Counted from the stretch's first letter, positions 48,676 through 57,200 are shown. The stretch is 64,000 nucleotides of DNA from Bacteroidales bacterium (GCA_028277395.1 JANQGJ010000010.1:48297-112296), one strand, 5' to 3'. A program made the numbers and translations. Notes: generated from the sequence alone by a model not told the origin.

Positions 48676-49518
48676 CTAATTTAATATTATTCTTTCTGTT
48701 CTAACAAGTCCCGAATCAATATCTGTTACCCTTACCAAATAAACACCTGGTTTGAAACTACTAACATCCAGTTTCTTAATTCCTTGTATTTCAACAGACA
48801 GCACTTCTTTTCCTGTTATGTCAAACAAACTCACACCGGATTCGTTTGAGGTTGCAATATTAATAAAATCAATGGCAGGAACAGGATATATTTTAACTGA
48901 ATTCTTTATAATGATCTCATCATCACTATCAATAATATCACCTGTTATGTAGATATCATCAATTTTTGATATTCCGTCTGAGGCTATAACTGATCCGTCA
49001 GTAGCTGTATCAGATGTCATTATCCATCTTATTTTTACTAATGATTTATCATCACAAGCACCTGGTATTGCAAGGTCAACCAATACACCTGTTGTCCAGT
49101 CATTTGCTGTTTGAAACTCACTGCCTTCCACATCTGTCCAGCTTCCGTCGGTTTTGTACTGGATTTTAAAATCTCTCGGACCAGGTTTTTGACCTCCTGA
49201 TGAAATCTTTGATGAAAGTTTAATATTGGAATAACCGGTTGTTTCAAATTCAACTTTCCACTTTTTTTCATTGGAACCATTTTCCCATTCGCTTGCCTGA
49301 GCAGCTTTTGTGGTTGCTCCGTTTTTAAACTGAATATCGCTTGTACCACCTGCAGTTTCAATAACCTGACTCAGGTTTGCAGGGATGGAGGCAGCATCCG
49401 CTTCACCGCTCTCAGTTGGAAATGTCCATTGTACAATTGTATCCTGAGAATATGAACCAAAAGTAAATAATCCCATCACGACAATCGTTAATAATACTGA
49501 TAAGTAATTTTTATTCAT
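48676..49518 (-). CDS. Secreted beta-sandwich protein with T9SS sorting domain
   Basis: The 280-residue protein has a signal peptide (to FGSYSQD, about 25). A single jelly-roll-like domain follows (about 28-195), beginning with VQWTFPTESGE and ending KIDDIYITGD. A T9SS type A sorting domain closes it (about 205-280, KIYPVPAIDF, GVYLVRVTD). It sits 33 bp after the TonB receptor gene and in the same direction, so it probably belongs to the lipoprotein-receptor operon controlled by the ModE-like operator. A surface capture role is only a guess from context. Confidence 0.72.
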   Translation of the reverse strand: MNKNYLSVLLTIVVMGLFTFGSYSQDTIVQWTFPTESGEADAASIPANLSQVIETAGGTSDIQFKNGATTKAAQASEWENGSNEKKWKVEFETTGYSNIKLSSKISSGGQKPGPRDFKIQYKTDGSWTDVEGSEFQTANDWTTGVLVDLAIPGACDDKSLVKIRWIMTSDTATDGSVIASDGISKIDDIYITGDIIDSDDEIIIKNSVKIYPVPAIDFINIATSNESGVSLFDITGKEVLSVEIQGIKKLDVSSFKPGVYLVRVTDIDSGLVRTERIILN

Positions 49519-49551
49519 AACTAACTAATTTGATTGATATTTGGTTTATAA

Positions 49552-51633
49552 TTAAAATTTGTAACTGACCTCAGCAGTTATAAATCGCCCTGGCGACAAA
49601 TAACCTTTTCTGTCGATATATTCATTATCGAGAATATTCTGAATTGTTAAAGAAGCTGTTACTTTCTTTACAAACTCCCTGGTAAACTGAATATCCAAAG
49701 TACTATATGCCTCAATCTCAATGGTGTTTTCATCATCATACCATTGGCTGTCTATATAATTATAAGATATTGTTGTGTTGACATATTTATTCTGCCAACT
49801 CAATCCACAATATGCCATATTCTTTGGAACCTCAATAAGATATTTACCTGTAATATCTTTATCCTGGGAATCCGGGGCAGTATATTCTGTAATTTTAGAA
49901 CTGTTAAAAGTATAATTAGCCATTAAATACATGCCTTTTAATAACTTGAGTTTTGTGGATATTTCAGCACCCAATACTTCAACACTTGAAATATTTTGAC
50001 GCTGATAAACAGGTTTAAGTTCACCACTTCCTGTATCTATGGAATCGCCTGTACCAACAAAGTACTGAAAATCTTTTCCCTGAGAAAAATAAACTGATGG
50101 TTCAATTGATAGTTTTTCAAAAAACTCAAATGTGAATCCAAGTTCATAATTTGTCAGATACTCAGGGCCCAATTCAGGATTGGCAAGTTTAAATCCTTTC
50201 CTGATCTTGCCGGATTTTGATAAATCATCAAGTTTGGGAGGCATAAAACCCTTTGAGTAAGAAACATATACAGAGTTTACATTACTAAGCTTATATTTTA
50301 AAGCAATTTTGGGACTAAATGAATTCCAGCTGTTATCTGTAAAACTGCTATCGAAAGATTCAATAAACCCTGTATTTGAAGTAGGGTTCTCAACATTTAA
50401 TCTTCCTTTATGATATTTTGCAAAATCCATTCTTGCACCTGCAACGATTACAAATTTATCATTGTAAAGTTTCCACTCATCCTGAACAAACAAACCATAA
50501 AAATCAAGTGTTCCTTCATAAGTAAGTACATCGGTTGATGTTTTATAAGTATTAACCACATCAGCTGTCCCCTGTTTTAAATCAACACCATAAGTAAGAA
50601 TATTATTATCAGACAAATATGTTGTTGCATTTATCCAAAGTCCAACATCATGCTTGTCCGAATCTCTGTCACTTAGCTTATATTTACCACTGTTGGAACT
50701 GATGGATTCAGATTGTTTAAATTCATTTTCCAACTGATAAAATGCCATGGCAACTACTTTCGTGCTATTGAAAATCCCCTGATAATCTGCCCTTAAATAA
50801 GTAGTATTCACCGACATATGATCTCCAAGGTCCTCATATACTTTCCTTCCCTGTCCTCGTGTATCGTCATAATACCTGGCATCAACTTCTACTTTATGTC
50901 TGCTGTTAAATGAGTATCCTAACTTTCCGGCTATACTATATTCCTTCAAAAACACTTTTTCATCAGTTGAATCTCTTAATTCCTCAGGATTTAAATAGTA
51001 CCCGTCACCCTGGCGATAGAATGAGTTTAAACTCCACATGAAACCTTTACCATCTTTAACATTTGTTCCCGATACATCCAGATATCCGCCAATAGTGCCA
51101 TATGTTCCCGCAAGAATTCCGGCTTCTCCCTGCAAAGGTTTAACCGGATCTTTTGTAATAATATTAATAACACCGGCCATTGCATTATTTCCATATAAAG
51201 CTGAAGCAGGTCCTTTTATTATTTCAATTCTGCTAATGGAATTTACAGGCACCAAAGACCAGTTTACAGATCCGCCGGCGGATTTATTTAAGGGTGCACC
51301 GTCAAGTAGAATAAGTACTCTTGCACTGGCATCAAGACCTCGCATTGTAACGCTGGCATTTTGTGAGAAAATTCCCCAGCTTCGATTCACGTGAACATTT
51401 GCAACATACCTGAGAATATCATCCACATTCTGAGCTGGCATCTCTTCAATCTCTTTAGCCTCAATTATGGTAACACTCCCCGGTATATCCTCAACACTTC
51501 TTGTACTTCGGTTCGCTGTTACAACAACCTGTGGTATATCAAGAGTATCCGGACTGTAAGCCATTTGACCATACAAAACATCATTAAGAAATATTATTGC
51601 TGCAAATACCAGAAGGTAAACTTGTGTTTTCAA
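49552..51633 (-). CDS. TonB-dependent outer-membrane receptor, candidate tungstate/molybdate transporter
   Basis: After a signal peptide, a short strand with VVVTANRSTRSVEDIPG looks like the TonB box/plug entry. The plug domain follows (about 35-150: LRYVANVHV, MRGLDASARVLILLDG, IEIIKGPASALYGNNAMAGVINI). A 22-strand-type barrel runs to the C-terminal aromatic YKF. At 693 residues it is a metal/siderophore-size receptor, not a SusC. The ATG overlaps the lipoprotein stop by 4 bp. The operon start carries a ModE-like operator and the genes around it are molybdenum/tungsten genes, so oxyanion or metal-complex uptake is inferred; the sequence alone does not give the ligand. Confidence 0.85.
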   Translation of the reverse strand: MKTQVYLLVFAAIIFLNDVLYGQMAYSPDTLDIPQVVVTANRSTRSVEDIPGSVTIIEAKEIEEMPAQNVDDILRYVANVHVNRSWGIFSQNASVTMRGLDASARVLILLDGAPLNKSAGGSVNWSLVPVNSISRIEIIKGPASALYGNNAMAGVINIITKDPVKPLQGEAGILAGTYGTIGGYLDVSGTNVKDGKGFMWSLNSFYRQGDGYYLNPEELRDSTDEKVFLKEYSIAGKLGYSFNSRHKVEVDARYYDDTRGQGRKVYEDLGDHMSVNTTYLRADYQGIFNSTKVVAMAFYQLENEFKQSESISSNSGKYKLSDRDSDKHDVGLWINATTYLSDNNILTYGVDLKQGTADVVNTYKTSTDVLTYEGTLDFYGLFVQDEWKLYNDKFVIVAGARMDFAKYHKGRLNVENPTSNTGFIESFDSSFTDNSWNSFSPKIALKYKLSNVNSVYVSYSKGFMPPKLDDLSKSGKIRKGFKLANPELGPEYLTNYELGFTFEFFEKLSIEPSVYFSQGKDFQYFVGTGDSIDTGSGELKPVYQRQNISSVEVLGAEISTKLKLLKGMYLMANYTFNSSKITEYTAPDSQDKDITGKYLIEVPKNMAYCGLSWQNKYVNTTISYNYIDSQWYDDENTIEIEAYSTLDIQFTREFVKKVTASLTIQNILDNEYIDRKGYLSPGRFITAEVSYKF

Positions 51634-52511
51634 TTTTCCTGAAATTTAATTTTAATATTAACCTCACCATTATCTGTTCCGGAAATTGAGTTTACAACAA
51701 ACAAACCAACTTTGCCATCCGAATTTTTAAACGAATATATGTCACCTGCAACCAGATTCTTTGCTTTTCTTTTACCATCGGATTGACCGTAGGCCGCAAT
51801 AAGCAGGCTGTCGTTAGTTGCTGCGTCAAAATCGCTTTCATCAATTTCGGCAATCTTAAAGCGTGATTCTCTTCGTTCAGTCCAGTTTGGGATACTATGA
51901 TCTCCAGGGAATACCGATTCGTCAATGTTCGCTCCGGGACTGGCGATAGTATTTTCATCGGTATCAATGAAATCATAATAGTAACATAAATCTATCAGGT
52001 CCTGATTTAGGTAAGCACCATCAAGATTATATGTTAAACCATCTGAGAGTGAGAAAAAGCTGTTAGTAGGGTTATTCTGAGCACCGAGAGTAACTGAGGG
52101 AAAATAACTTATATTACCAAATTCAGTTGTTGTGTCTTTTTTAATAACAAATCCAATTTCAGATGACTTCCCATCTTTGTCACGGATTATAAATGTCCAG
52201 TTTTCAACTTCACTTAATCCCTTTGTAATATAGGTTTCATAAACAAGTTCGGAGGTATTCATACCGGAATCAAGATATGTTTCCACAATATCAGTTTCAA
52301 CGCGAATAATAAAATTTGTCAGATTCACATTTGGATTAGAAGCCCTGATCCCAACTTTATACAATTCTCCCAATGCAAGAGTTGTATCACCAGATACATA
52401 ATTATCACCTGCAATAAAACTAACTTCAGGAGCAGGATATTCTGTTTCATCCTTTTTACAACCTGAAAGCACTAATGCAATACTTAAAAAAACTACTACT
52501 AAACTTCTCAT
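51630..52511 (-). CDS. Surface or periplasmic lipoprotein, partner of the TonB receptor
   Basis: A lipoprotein signal peptide with LVLSGC lipobox (Cys18) precedes about 275 residues of beta-rich, acidic sequence with an Ig-like first part (EVSFIAGDNYVSGD). No family is recognised. It is the first gene of the lipoprotein-TonB receptor-T9SS operon, and its 3' end overlaps the receptor start by 4 bp, implying a matched amount of both proteins. A ModE-like inverted repeat lies 7-30 bp before its ATG. A substrate-capture lipoprotein is plausible but not shown. Confidence 0.7.
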   Translation of the reverse strand: MRSLVVVFLSIALVLSGCKKDETEYPAPEVSFIAGDNYVSGDTTLALGELYKVGIRASNPNVNLTNFIIRVETDIVETYLDSGMNTSELVYETYITKGLSEVENWTFIIRDKDGKSSEIGFVIKKDTTTEFGNISYFPSVTLGAQNNPTNSFFSLSDGLTYNLDGAYLNQDLIDLCYYYDFIDTDENTIASPGANIDESVFPGDHSIPNWTERRESRFKIAEIDESDFDAATNDSLLIAAYGQSDGKRKAKNLVAGDIYSFKNSDGKVGLFVVNSISGTDNGEVNIKIKFQEN

Positions 52512-52517
52512 AATAAG

Positions 52518-52541
52518 CGATATGTATTAATTTGCATAACG
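52518..52541 (-). promoter_or_regulatory. ModE-like operator before the lipoprotein-TonB operon
   Basis: CGATATGTA, 6 bp, TGCATAACG: two 9-bp half-sites in inverted orientation with two mismatches between arms. This resembles the published E. coli ModE box (CGCTATATA-N6-TATATAACG as I recall it). The right arm and the following GATATTTA are identical to the copy at 57192-57207. The position close to the start codon suggests repression. Confidence 0.6.
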
Positions 52542-52550
52542 ATATTTAAA

Positions 52551-52579
52551 CAAAAAGCGGCCAATTTTACATTAGCCGC
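52551..52579 (-). terminator. Terminator between the ECF-like gene and the lipoprotein gene
   Basis: Minus strand: GCGGCTAA pairs with TTGGCCGC (8 bp, one G-U) around a 7-nt loop and is followed by TTTTTG. It ends the modE-side transcription unit and separates it from the lipoprotein operon. Confidence 0.72.
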
Positions 52580-52589
52580 CCCTGTTATA

Positions 52590-53159
52590 TTATTTCAACA
52601 ATTTCTTTCCTATCCGGTACACTCCTGTTCCAAGCGCACCTCCTAAAAACCCAAATAGCAGGAATGTTGCAAAAGGAACAACAAAACCGTGTTTTATAAA
52701 AGAAGAATAGGGAAATCCTGTGGTAAGCGTAATAAACATCCTGCTTAAAGGGATCATCATATACCCAACTCCGGCCATAACAGACAGTACCAGATATCTG
52801 TATTTCATCTTTGGAAGATAATTATAGGCCAGGTCGGTGAAAATGCAAGGTAACATATAAATAAGTCCCATCATAGGATCTTTAAAACCAAGCACAGGAA
52901 ATAGAATAAATACTCCAATTCCAATTGCTGAAATACTGGATGCCCATTTCACACTTGAACTTAAGCGGGCACCTAATATTATAGCCATAAATTCAATCCC
53001 GTGATGACCGGGAATATTTATCGGCGTTCTTAACCTTGCATGAATAACGATTGCCATTGCTCCGGCAATAACTAATAATAATATCTCTAATATTTTTTCT
53101 ATTGTCAGATTAGTTAGAAACTCTCTTGACAGATTCTTTTGCTGAACACTTCCATTCAT
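52590..53159 (-). CDS. Multispanning membrane protein, ECF S-component-like
   Basis: Six hydrophobic segments fill the 189-residue protein (about 20-40, 50-66, 72-92, 97-115, 121-142, 155-182). The pattern HARLRTPINIPGHHGIEF between helices 1 and 2 recalls the substrate loop region of ECF-transporter S components, and size and topology fit. I cannot name the family with certainty. The start lies within the last 50 bp of the TiaS-like gene, so the two are translationally linked. A role in taking up a metal, pterin or other small precursor is inferred from the surrounding Mo/W genes. Confidence 0.6.
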   Translation of the reverse strand: MNGSVQQKNLSREFLTNLTIEKILEILLLVIAGAMAIVIHARLRTPINIPGHHGIEFMAIILGARLSSSVKWASSISAIGIGVFILFPVLGFKDPMMGLIYMLPCIFTDLAYNYLPKMKYRYLVLSVMAGVGYMMIPLSRMFITLTTGFPYSSFIKHGFVVPFATFLLFGFLGGALGTGVYRIGKKLLK

Positions 53160-53856
53160 AACTCTTATTATTTACCTCATTATCTACTAATAAGACCGCC
53201 TTACTATTTCTCAGGACAGGTCTTGCCCAACCGTTTAAATAAACTTTATCATTTGGGTTTAAAATATGCGTACCATTATATTGCACAACATCAATCCCGG
53301 CTTCTGTAAGCAGAACCTCAACTGTATGAACATCCTGTTCAATATCTCTCAGGTTTTTTGAAGATCTTAACCAAACGAACCTTCCATCATTGCCACCTTT
53401 ACGTAAACCAATTGCCGCAAGGGCTCCAATAATTCCAACCTTCGTTCCTGTTAATCCTTCCAGATAGATATTATGTTTCGATGCCAAATCATAAGCGTCA
53501 CTCATTTTCAGGACCAATGATTTTGCTTTTGTTCCCCATTCAGTGATTTCGTCCGGGATTTTATCATTTTCTGCGATACACAGACCTACATCAGACCCTT
53601 CAGCCCCTATATTGACCATAAAGTCACGTACAAACGATTTAATCCCTTCATATTTACCACAACTAACATCCAGACATGCAGAACTATTCTGTGATGTATA
53701 TGGGATATCAGGATGAACAAATAACTGATGCCTTGTAATACCATGAACTATACCATGGCCAGCTGACTCGATAGCTGAAGCAAGCTGCCGTGAATTGTAC
53801 CCGGTACCCCTGCTTTCTTTGTTATCAGTATCGTCTATGCCTATTAGTAATCTCAT
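53110..53856 (-). CDS. Bacterial TiaS-like IDDTD-domain protein
   Basis: The N-terminus GIDDTDNKESRGTGY and the later IPYTSQNSSA, GTKVGIIGALAAIG segments align by eye with the catalytic kinase domain of archaeal TiaS, which phosphorylates C34 of tRNA-Ile2 before adding agmatine. The protein has 248 residues against about 420 in TiaS and appears to lack the OB-fold and zinc-ribbon tRNA-binding parts. Bacteria normally use TilS/lysidine for that tRNA, so another substrate is likely. It lies between modE and an ECF-like membrane protein (50-bp overlap), suggesting a role in the Mo/W system. Confidence 0.72.
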   Translation of the reverse strand: MRLLIGIDDTDNKESRGTGYNSRQLASAIESAGHGIVHGITRHQLFVHPDIPYTSQNSSACLDVSCGKYEGIKSFVRDFMVNIGAEGSDVGLCIAENDKIPDEITEWGTKAKSLVLKMSDAYDLASKHNIYLEGLTGTKVGIIGALAAIGLRKGGNDGRFVWLRSSKNLRDIEQDVHTVEVLLTEAGIDVVQYNGTHILNPNDKVYLNGWARPVLRNSKAVLLVDNEVNNKSYEWKCSAKESVKRVSN

Positions 53857-53898
53857 GTTATTAATGGTATAAATATTTGTTTTAACTATGTTATACTA

Positions 53899-54270
53899 CT
53901 ATTTTATTTTATCCTTAAAATCTTCGTATGCATTTTCAATTGCAATGTCCATTTTTTTATGAAGGGCATCATAAGCTTCAAGAAGATTCTTTGCTTTTGC
54001 TGTAAGAACAGATTTTCCTCCACCTTTTCCTCCACGGTGTTTCTCAGTTAAACTATATCCCAATAATTCTTCTGAGTTTTTAATATCTCCCCAGGCTTTA
54101 CGGTAACTGATCCCAAGTTGGTCAGCTGCAGCTCTTAACGATCCTTTTTCTTCTATCGTGCGCAATAGTTTGTATTTACCTTCTCCGATGATACCTTCGC
54201 CTGAAACTGCGGATAGCCAGAGTTTATACCTCAGGAATACATCATTCTTAGAACTTCTTGGTGGCTTCAT
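53899..54270 (-). CDS. modE: ModE-type winged-helix regulator without TOBE domains
   Basis: The 123-residue protein is a single ModE N-terminal domain: LLRTIEEKGSLRAAADQLGISYRKAWGDIK (two segments of the LysR-like helix-turn-helix), followed by the characteristic GGKGGGKSVLTAKAKNLL wing. The C-terminal TOBE/Mop domains that bind molybdate in E. coli ModE are absent, so the effector may be sensed differently or through a partner. A ModE-like inverted repeat overlaps the region just before its ATG, which suggests autoregulation. The TiaS-like and ECF-like genes follow in the same direction. Confidence 0.85.
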   Translation of the reverse strand: MKPPRSSKNDVFLRYKLWLSAVSGEGIIGEGKYKLLRTIEEKGSLRAAADQLGISYRKAWGDIKNSEELLGYSLTEKHRGGKGGGKSVLTAKAKNLLEAYDALHKKMDIAIENAYEDFKDKIK

Positions 54271-54295
54271 GTGTATTTTTTAGTTTTTTAGTAGT

Positions 54296-54319
54296 CGATA
54301 TGTAACGAATTTCATATCG
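54296..54319 (-). promoter_or_regulatory. ModE-like operator before modE
   Basis: CGATATGTA, 6 bp, TTCATATCG, the arms matching at 8 of 9 positions; 26-49 bp before the modE ATG and immediately downstream of a TACATTTG -7 box. Binding here would block transcription of modE. Confidence 0.6.
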
Positions 54320-54323
54320 AGTG

Positions 54324-54331
54324 CAAATGTA
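54324..54331 (-). promoter_or_regulatory. Probable -7 element of the modE promoter
   Basis: The minus strand reads TACATTTG at 54331-54324, matching TAnnTTTG. The predicted transcription start falls inside the ModE-like operator at 54296-54319. Confidence 0.45.
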
Positions 54332-54403
54332 AAAAAAGGTAACAACATCAGGGGATTTAACACCACATTTCTACCCTTCATGATTAATAAGAACTATCCC
54401 AAA

Positions 54404-54685
54404 TTATTTGTAAACACACTTATAAGATGTTTGGTCATCAACAACCACTTTAAACTTAGTATCTTTTGCCACAATAAATGTTTCATATTCGCTGAATATT
54501 TTCCATTCTGTTTCACCGGGAAGCAATACTTTCATTTCTCCGGAAGTAACAGTCATATACTCTACGGTAGTTGTACCGAATTCATACTCTCCTTTTGCCA
54601 TTACACCAATCGTAACGGTTCCTTCTTTGTTTTCAAATCCAAGGGACTTTACATTCCCTTCGAAATATTCATTTACGTTAAACAT
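54404..54685 (-). CDS. ppnP: Pyrimidine/purine nucleoside phosphorylase
   Basis: This 93-residue single-domain cupin (MFNVNEYFEGNVKSLGF at the start, GEYEFGTTTVEYMTVTSGEM in the core, read as two strands) matches the PpnP/YaiE (DUF1255) family, which phosphorolyses several nucleosides. It lies between modE and the AOR gene but is separated from the latter by a terminator. No functional link to tungsten is known to me. Confidence 0.85.
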   Translation of the reverse strand: MFNVNEYFEGNVKSLGFENKEGTVTIGVMAKGEYEFGTTTVEYMTVTSGEMKVLLPGETEWKIFSEYETFIVAKDTKFKVVVDDQTSYKCVYK

Positions 54686-54860
54686 TAATTTAGTTTTAAA
54701 AGATATAAATTACATTTAATTGTCAATTGTTTAATCTGAGACAGCTACCATATTAGTGAGGTTGCACAGATTTTTCAGATTTTATTAAATAATTATTGAT
54801 AACGTTATTACCGGGAAATCATTATACACATTCCCAATATATTATTTAGGTTTTTATCTC

Positions 54861-54898
54861 AAAAAAAAGCATCCTTCCGAATACAGAAGAATGCTTCT
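54861..54898 (-). terminator. Rho-independent terminator after the AOR gene
   Basis: Minus strand: AAGCATTCTTC pairs with GAAGGATGCTT (11 bp, one G-U) around a 9-nt loop, then eight T. It starts 24 bp past the AOR stop. Confidence 0.88.
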
Positions 54899-54921
54899 TA
54901 TGTTTTACTATACTACTCTTT

Positions 54922-57111
54922 TTAGTTTTCCTGATGTGGTGTTACCATATCAATTAATTCAGGAAGATCCATTCCAAGATCTTTAAGATGTGAGATTTTC
55001 GGAACACCATTCTTTGTCCAGCCTCTTCTCAGATATACTGCATCAAGAAGTTTTTCGTATTGTTCTTCCCTGTATTTACGAAGTGCATCACGTTTTTCTT
55101 CGGAAGTTTTTCCTTCAGTATCAATACCAACAATTTCTTTAAGTTGTTTATCGTAACGTTCAGACCTTGATTCATATTCCTCAATGGTAACCGGACCTGC
55201 AGCACGGTAAGGCTGTGCATCAAATTCCCTGGTTCCATATCCTCTTCTAAGATTGAACACTCTTTGATAATTATATACTCTCTCAGACTGACGTATCATC
55301 TCGTGTTTATCAATATTCTGTCCGGTAACGGCATTATATATTGTTACATAGTTATCAACATGCTCAGGCACTTTTGCAGGTTCATCAGTTTCAGCATTAT
55401 TTTCCGGTTCAACATCATTCCATGGTAACTTACATAATCCCATCAACCCAAACCATGTACGGAACATTGGGAAATAGTGTAATGCCTCGGCTTTGTCTTC
55501 AAATGTTGGTATCTGATTATTCACCATATCCATAAAGATCAGCCATGCCTCGTCATGCTGTGGACCTTTATTTGTCATCGCAAATCCACCCTGTTGTGCA
55601 AGCGATTCCTTTGAAATATACTCTGAATACTCAAGTCCTTTATTCTCCATAGCTATGTCATGAATAAAATCAGGGTCTCCCCATCCTTTTTCAATGAACA
55701 TTTCTTTCATTTTGCGAACACCAAGACCGGCAACCAGTCCAAACCCCTCACCACGGGCAAGCTGATGCATAAGTTCCATTGCAGAATCTGCGTTTCCAAA
55801 ATTCAGCTTCAGTCCACCGGTTTTTTCCTCATCAAGGATACCATTTTCATAGCATTCCATAATGAAAGCAACTAAAGTTCCCCATGAAATTGTACAAATT
55901 CCGTATGTATCACAGTAAAAGTTTGCTTCGATTATATAATCAGGATTAAAAATACCACAGTTTGATCCAAGACCACCTGCATTTTCATACTCAGGTCCGT
56001 CAACAATTACTTTCTCTCCGGCATAAGGCCCGGTTCTTAATTCGTAATTATCAACACCTTTAGCACATGACATATTACAACCTATCCAGCAACCATCAGG
56101 TATTCCCTGAGTAAATCTGCGTTTCCACTCTTCAGAATCAATATTTTTAATATCCGGGTGACTTCCGAATTTGTAGTTATTTGTTGGTAACAAATCATAG
56201 TCATTCATAATCTCAACAAGGTGAGCTGTCCCTTTGGTTCTCATTTCGCATTGATCATCATCAAGCTCTCTCATTTCCCGGTTAAACCTTTTACCTCTCT
56301 CCATTATTGCCTTAAGATCAACAACGTTGTTAAGGTTACCTTTAACACCAGGTATTTTACAAACTAGTGCTTTGATCTTTTTATCTCTGAAAACAGTTCC
56401 TATACCACCACGGCCTGCCTGCTTAAGCCTTACAAGTTTACGCTTTGGATCATAAAAGCTAAAGTTTAGCATACCAATAAGTGAATTATCAGCAGCTTTT
56501 CCGGCAGATACAACAGCAATATTTTTCTTATCCTTTTCATCATTGGCATACATTTCAGTAAGCTGCTCTGCTAACACATGGCTGTCAATTGCTTCTTCGG
56601 GAGCTTCAAAAATCTCAACTCTGCCATTAACCCCATCAATGTAAATAATAACTTCATTTTCAGCTTTACCCTGAAGCTCAATCGCATCAAATCCAGAAAA
56701 CTTAAGAAATGGACCGAAAAAACCACCAACATTACTATCCATTACGGAATTAGTTTGAGGTGATATACTTACCACGAGTGATTTACCGGTTCCTGAATAC
56801 TGCGTGATACCACAAATTGGCCCTCCTGAAATAACTATTTCATTTTCAGGATCATCCCATTTTGTATCTGGTTTTGTAGCATCCCATAAATACTTTAATC
56901 CATATCCTTTACCACCAATAAATTTCTCTTTCATTTCAGAAGGTACGTCCTTCGAAATTATGGTGTTATCTGAAACATTAATGTATAGTGTTTTATCAGA
57001 ATAACCCTTGTCAATCGGAGTTATGTCGTACTTCCAATCAACCAGTAATTTGTGTTGGTTTTTAATTTCTTCGATATTCATAACTAAGCTTTTATTAGTT
57101 TCAAATTCCAT
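54922..57111 (-). CDS. Tungsten-type aldehyde:ferredoxin oxidoreductase
   Basis: AOR-family enzymes hold tungsten in two pterins plus one 4Fe-4S cluster and oxidise aldehydes or reduce acids with ferredoxin in the cytosol. Family features are FIGGKGYGLKYLWD near the N-terminus, GPICGITQYSGTGK, the RAGRGG-like QAGRGGIGTVFRDKKIKA segment, and the cluster Cys residues C341, C345, C349 (GCWIGCNMSC) and C560 (LMGLCKLPW). The spacing is C-x3-C-x3-C, not the C-x2-C-x3-C I recall for Pyrococcus AOR. At 729 residues it is long for the family. A shorter start (Met11, MNIEEIKN) is possible. No ferredoxin subunit gene is adjacent; ThiF and ThiS genes diverge from it. Confidence 0.9.
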   Translation of the reverse strand: MEFETNKSLVMNIEEIKNQHKLLVDWKYDITPIDKGYSDKTLYINVSDNTIISKDVPSEMKEKFIGGKGYGLKYLWDATKPDTKWDDPENEIVISGGPICGITQYSGTGKSLVVSISPQTNSVMDSNVGGFFGPFLKFSGFDAIELQGKAENEVIIYIDGVNGRVEIFEAPEEAIDSHVLAEQLTEMYANDEKDKKNIAVVSAGKAADNSLIGMLNFSFYDPKRKLVRLKQAGRGGIGTVFRDKKIKALVCKIPGVKGNLNNVVDLKAIMERGKRFNREMRELDDDQCEMRTKGTAHLVEIMNDYDLLPTNNYKFGSHPDIKNIDSEEWKRRFTQGIPDGCWIGCNMSCAKGVDNYELRTGPYAGEKVIVDGPEYENAGGLGSNCGIFNPDYIIEANFYCDTYGICTISWGTLVAFIMECYENGILDEEKTGGLKLNFGNADSAMELMHQLARGEGFGLVAGLGVRKMKEMFIEKGWGDPDFIHDIAMENKGLEYSEYISKESLAQQGGFAMTNKGPQHDEAWLIFMDMVNNQIPTFEDKAEALHYFPMFRTWFGLMGLCKLPWNDVEPENNAETDEPAKVPEHVDNYVTIYNAVTGQNIDKHEMIRQSERVYNYQRVFNLRRGYGTREFDAQPYRAAGPVTIEEYESRSERYDKQLKEIVGIDTEGKTSEEKRDALRKYREEQYEKLLDAVYLRRGWTKNGVPKISHLKDLGMDLPELIDMVTPHQEN

Positions 57112-57128
57112 TGTAATAAATGAATGGG

Positions 57129-57163
57129 CAAAATTATAAAATATAATATACTACAATATCAAA
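57129..57163 (-). promoter_or_regulatory. Probable AOR promoter
   Basis: Minus strand: TTTG (57163-57160), 23 bp, TAATTTTG (57136-57129). Spacing is slightly long. The ModE-like repeat at 57177-57200 lies just upstream of the TTTG box, a position that would suit activation of the AOR gene. Confidence 0.4.
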
Positions 57164-57176
57164 AACCCTAATAATC

Positions 57177-57200
57177 AGTTATGCAAACAAATGCATAACG
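57177..57200. promoter_or_regulatory. ModE-like operator in the AOR/thiF divergent region
   Basis: GTTATGCA, 6 bp, TGCATAAC is a perfect 8-bp inverted repeat; with one more base each side it reads AGTTATGCA-N6-TGCATAACG. It shares the half-site form CG(A/T)TATGxA and the 6-bp spacing with the copies at 52518 and 54296. The AOR ATG is 66 bp to one side and thiF 179 bp to the other. Confidence 0.65.

Noticed and set aside
54788..54808. ATAACGTTAT palindrome between ppnP and the AOR terminator, resembling an old TAACGTTA-type ModE core
   Set aside because: It lacks the half-site and 6-bp spacing of the other three repeats and lies at the 3' side of AOR, with no gene start for it to control except ppnP about 100 bp away.
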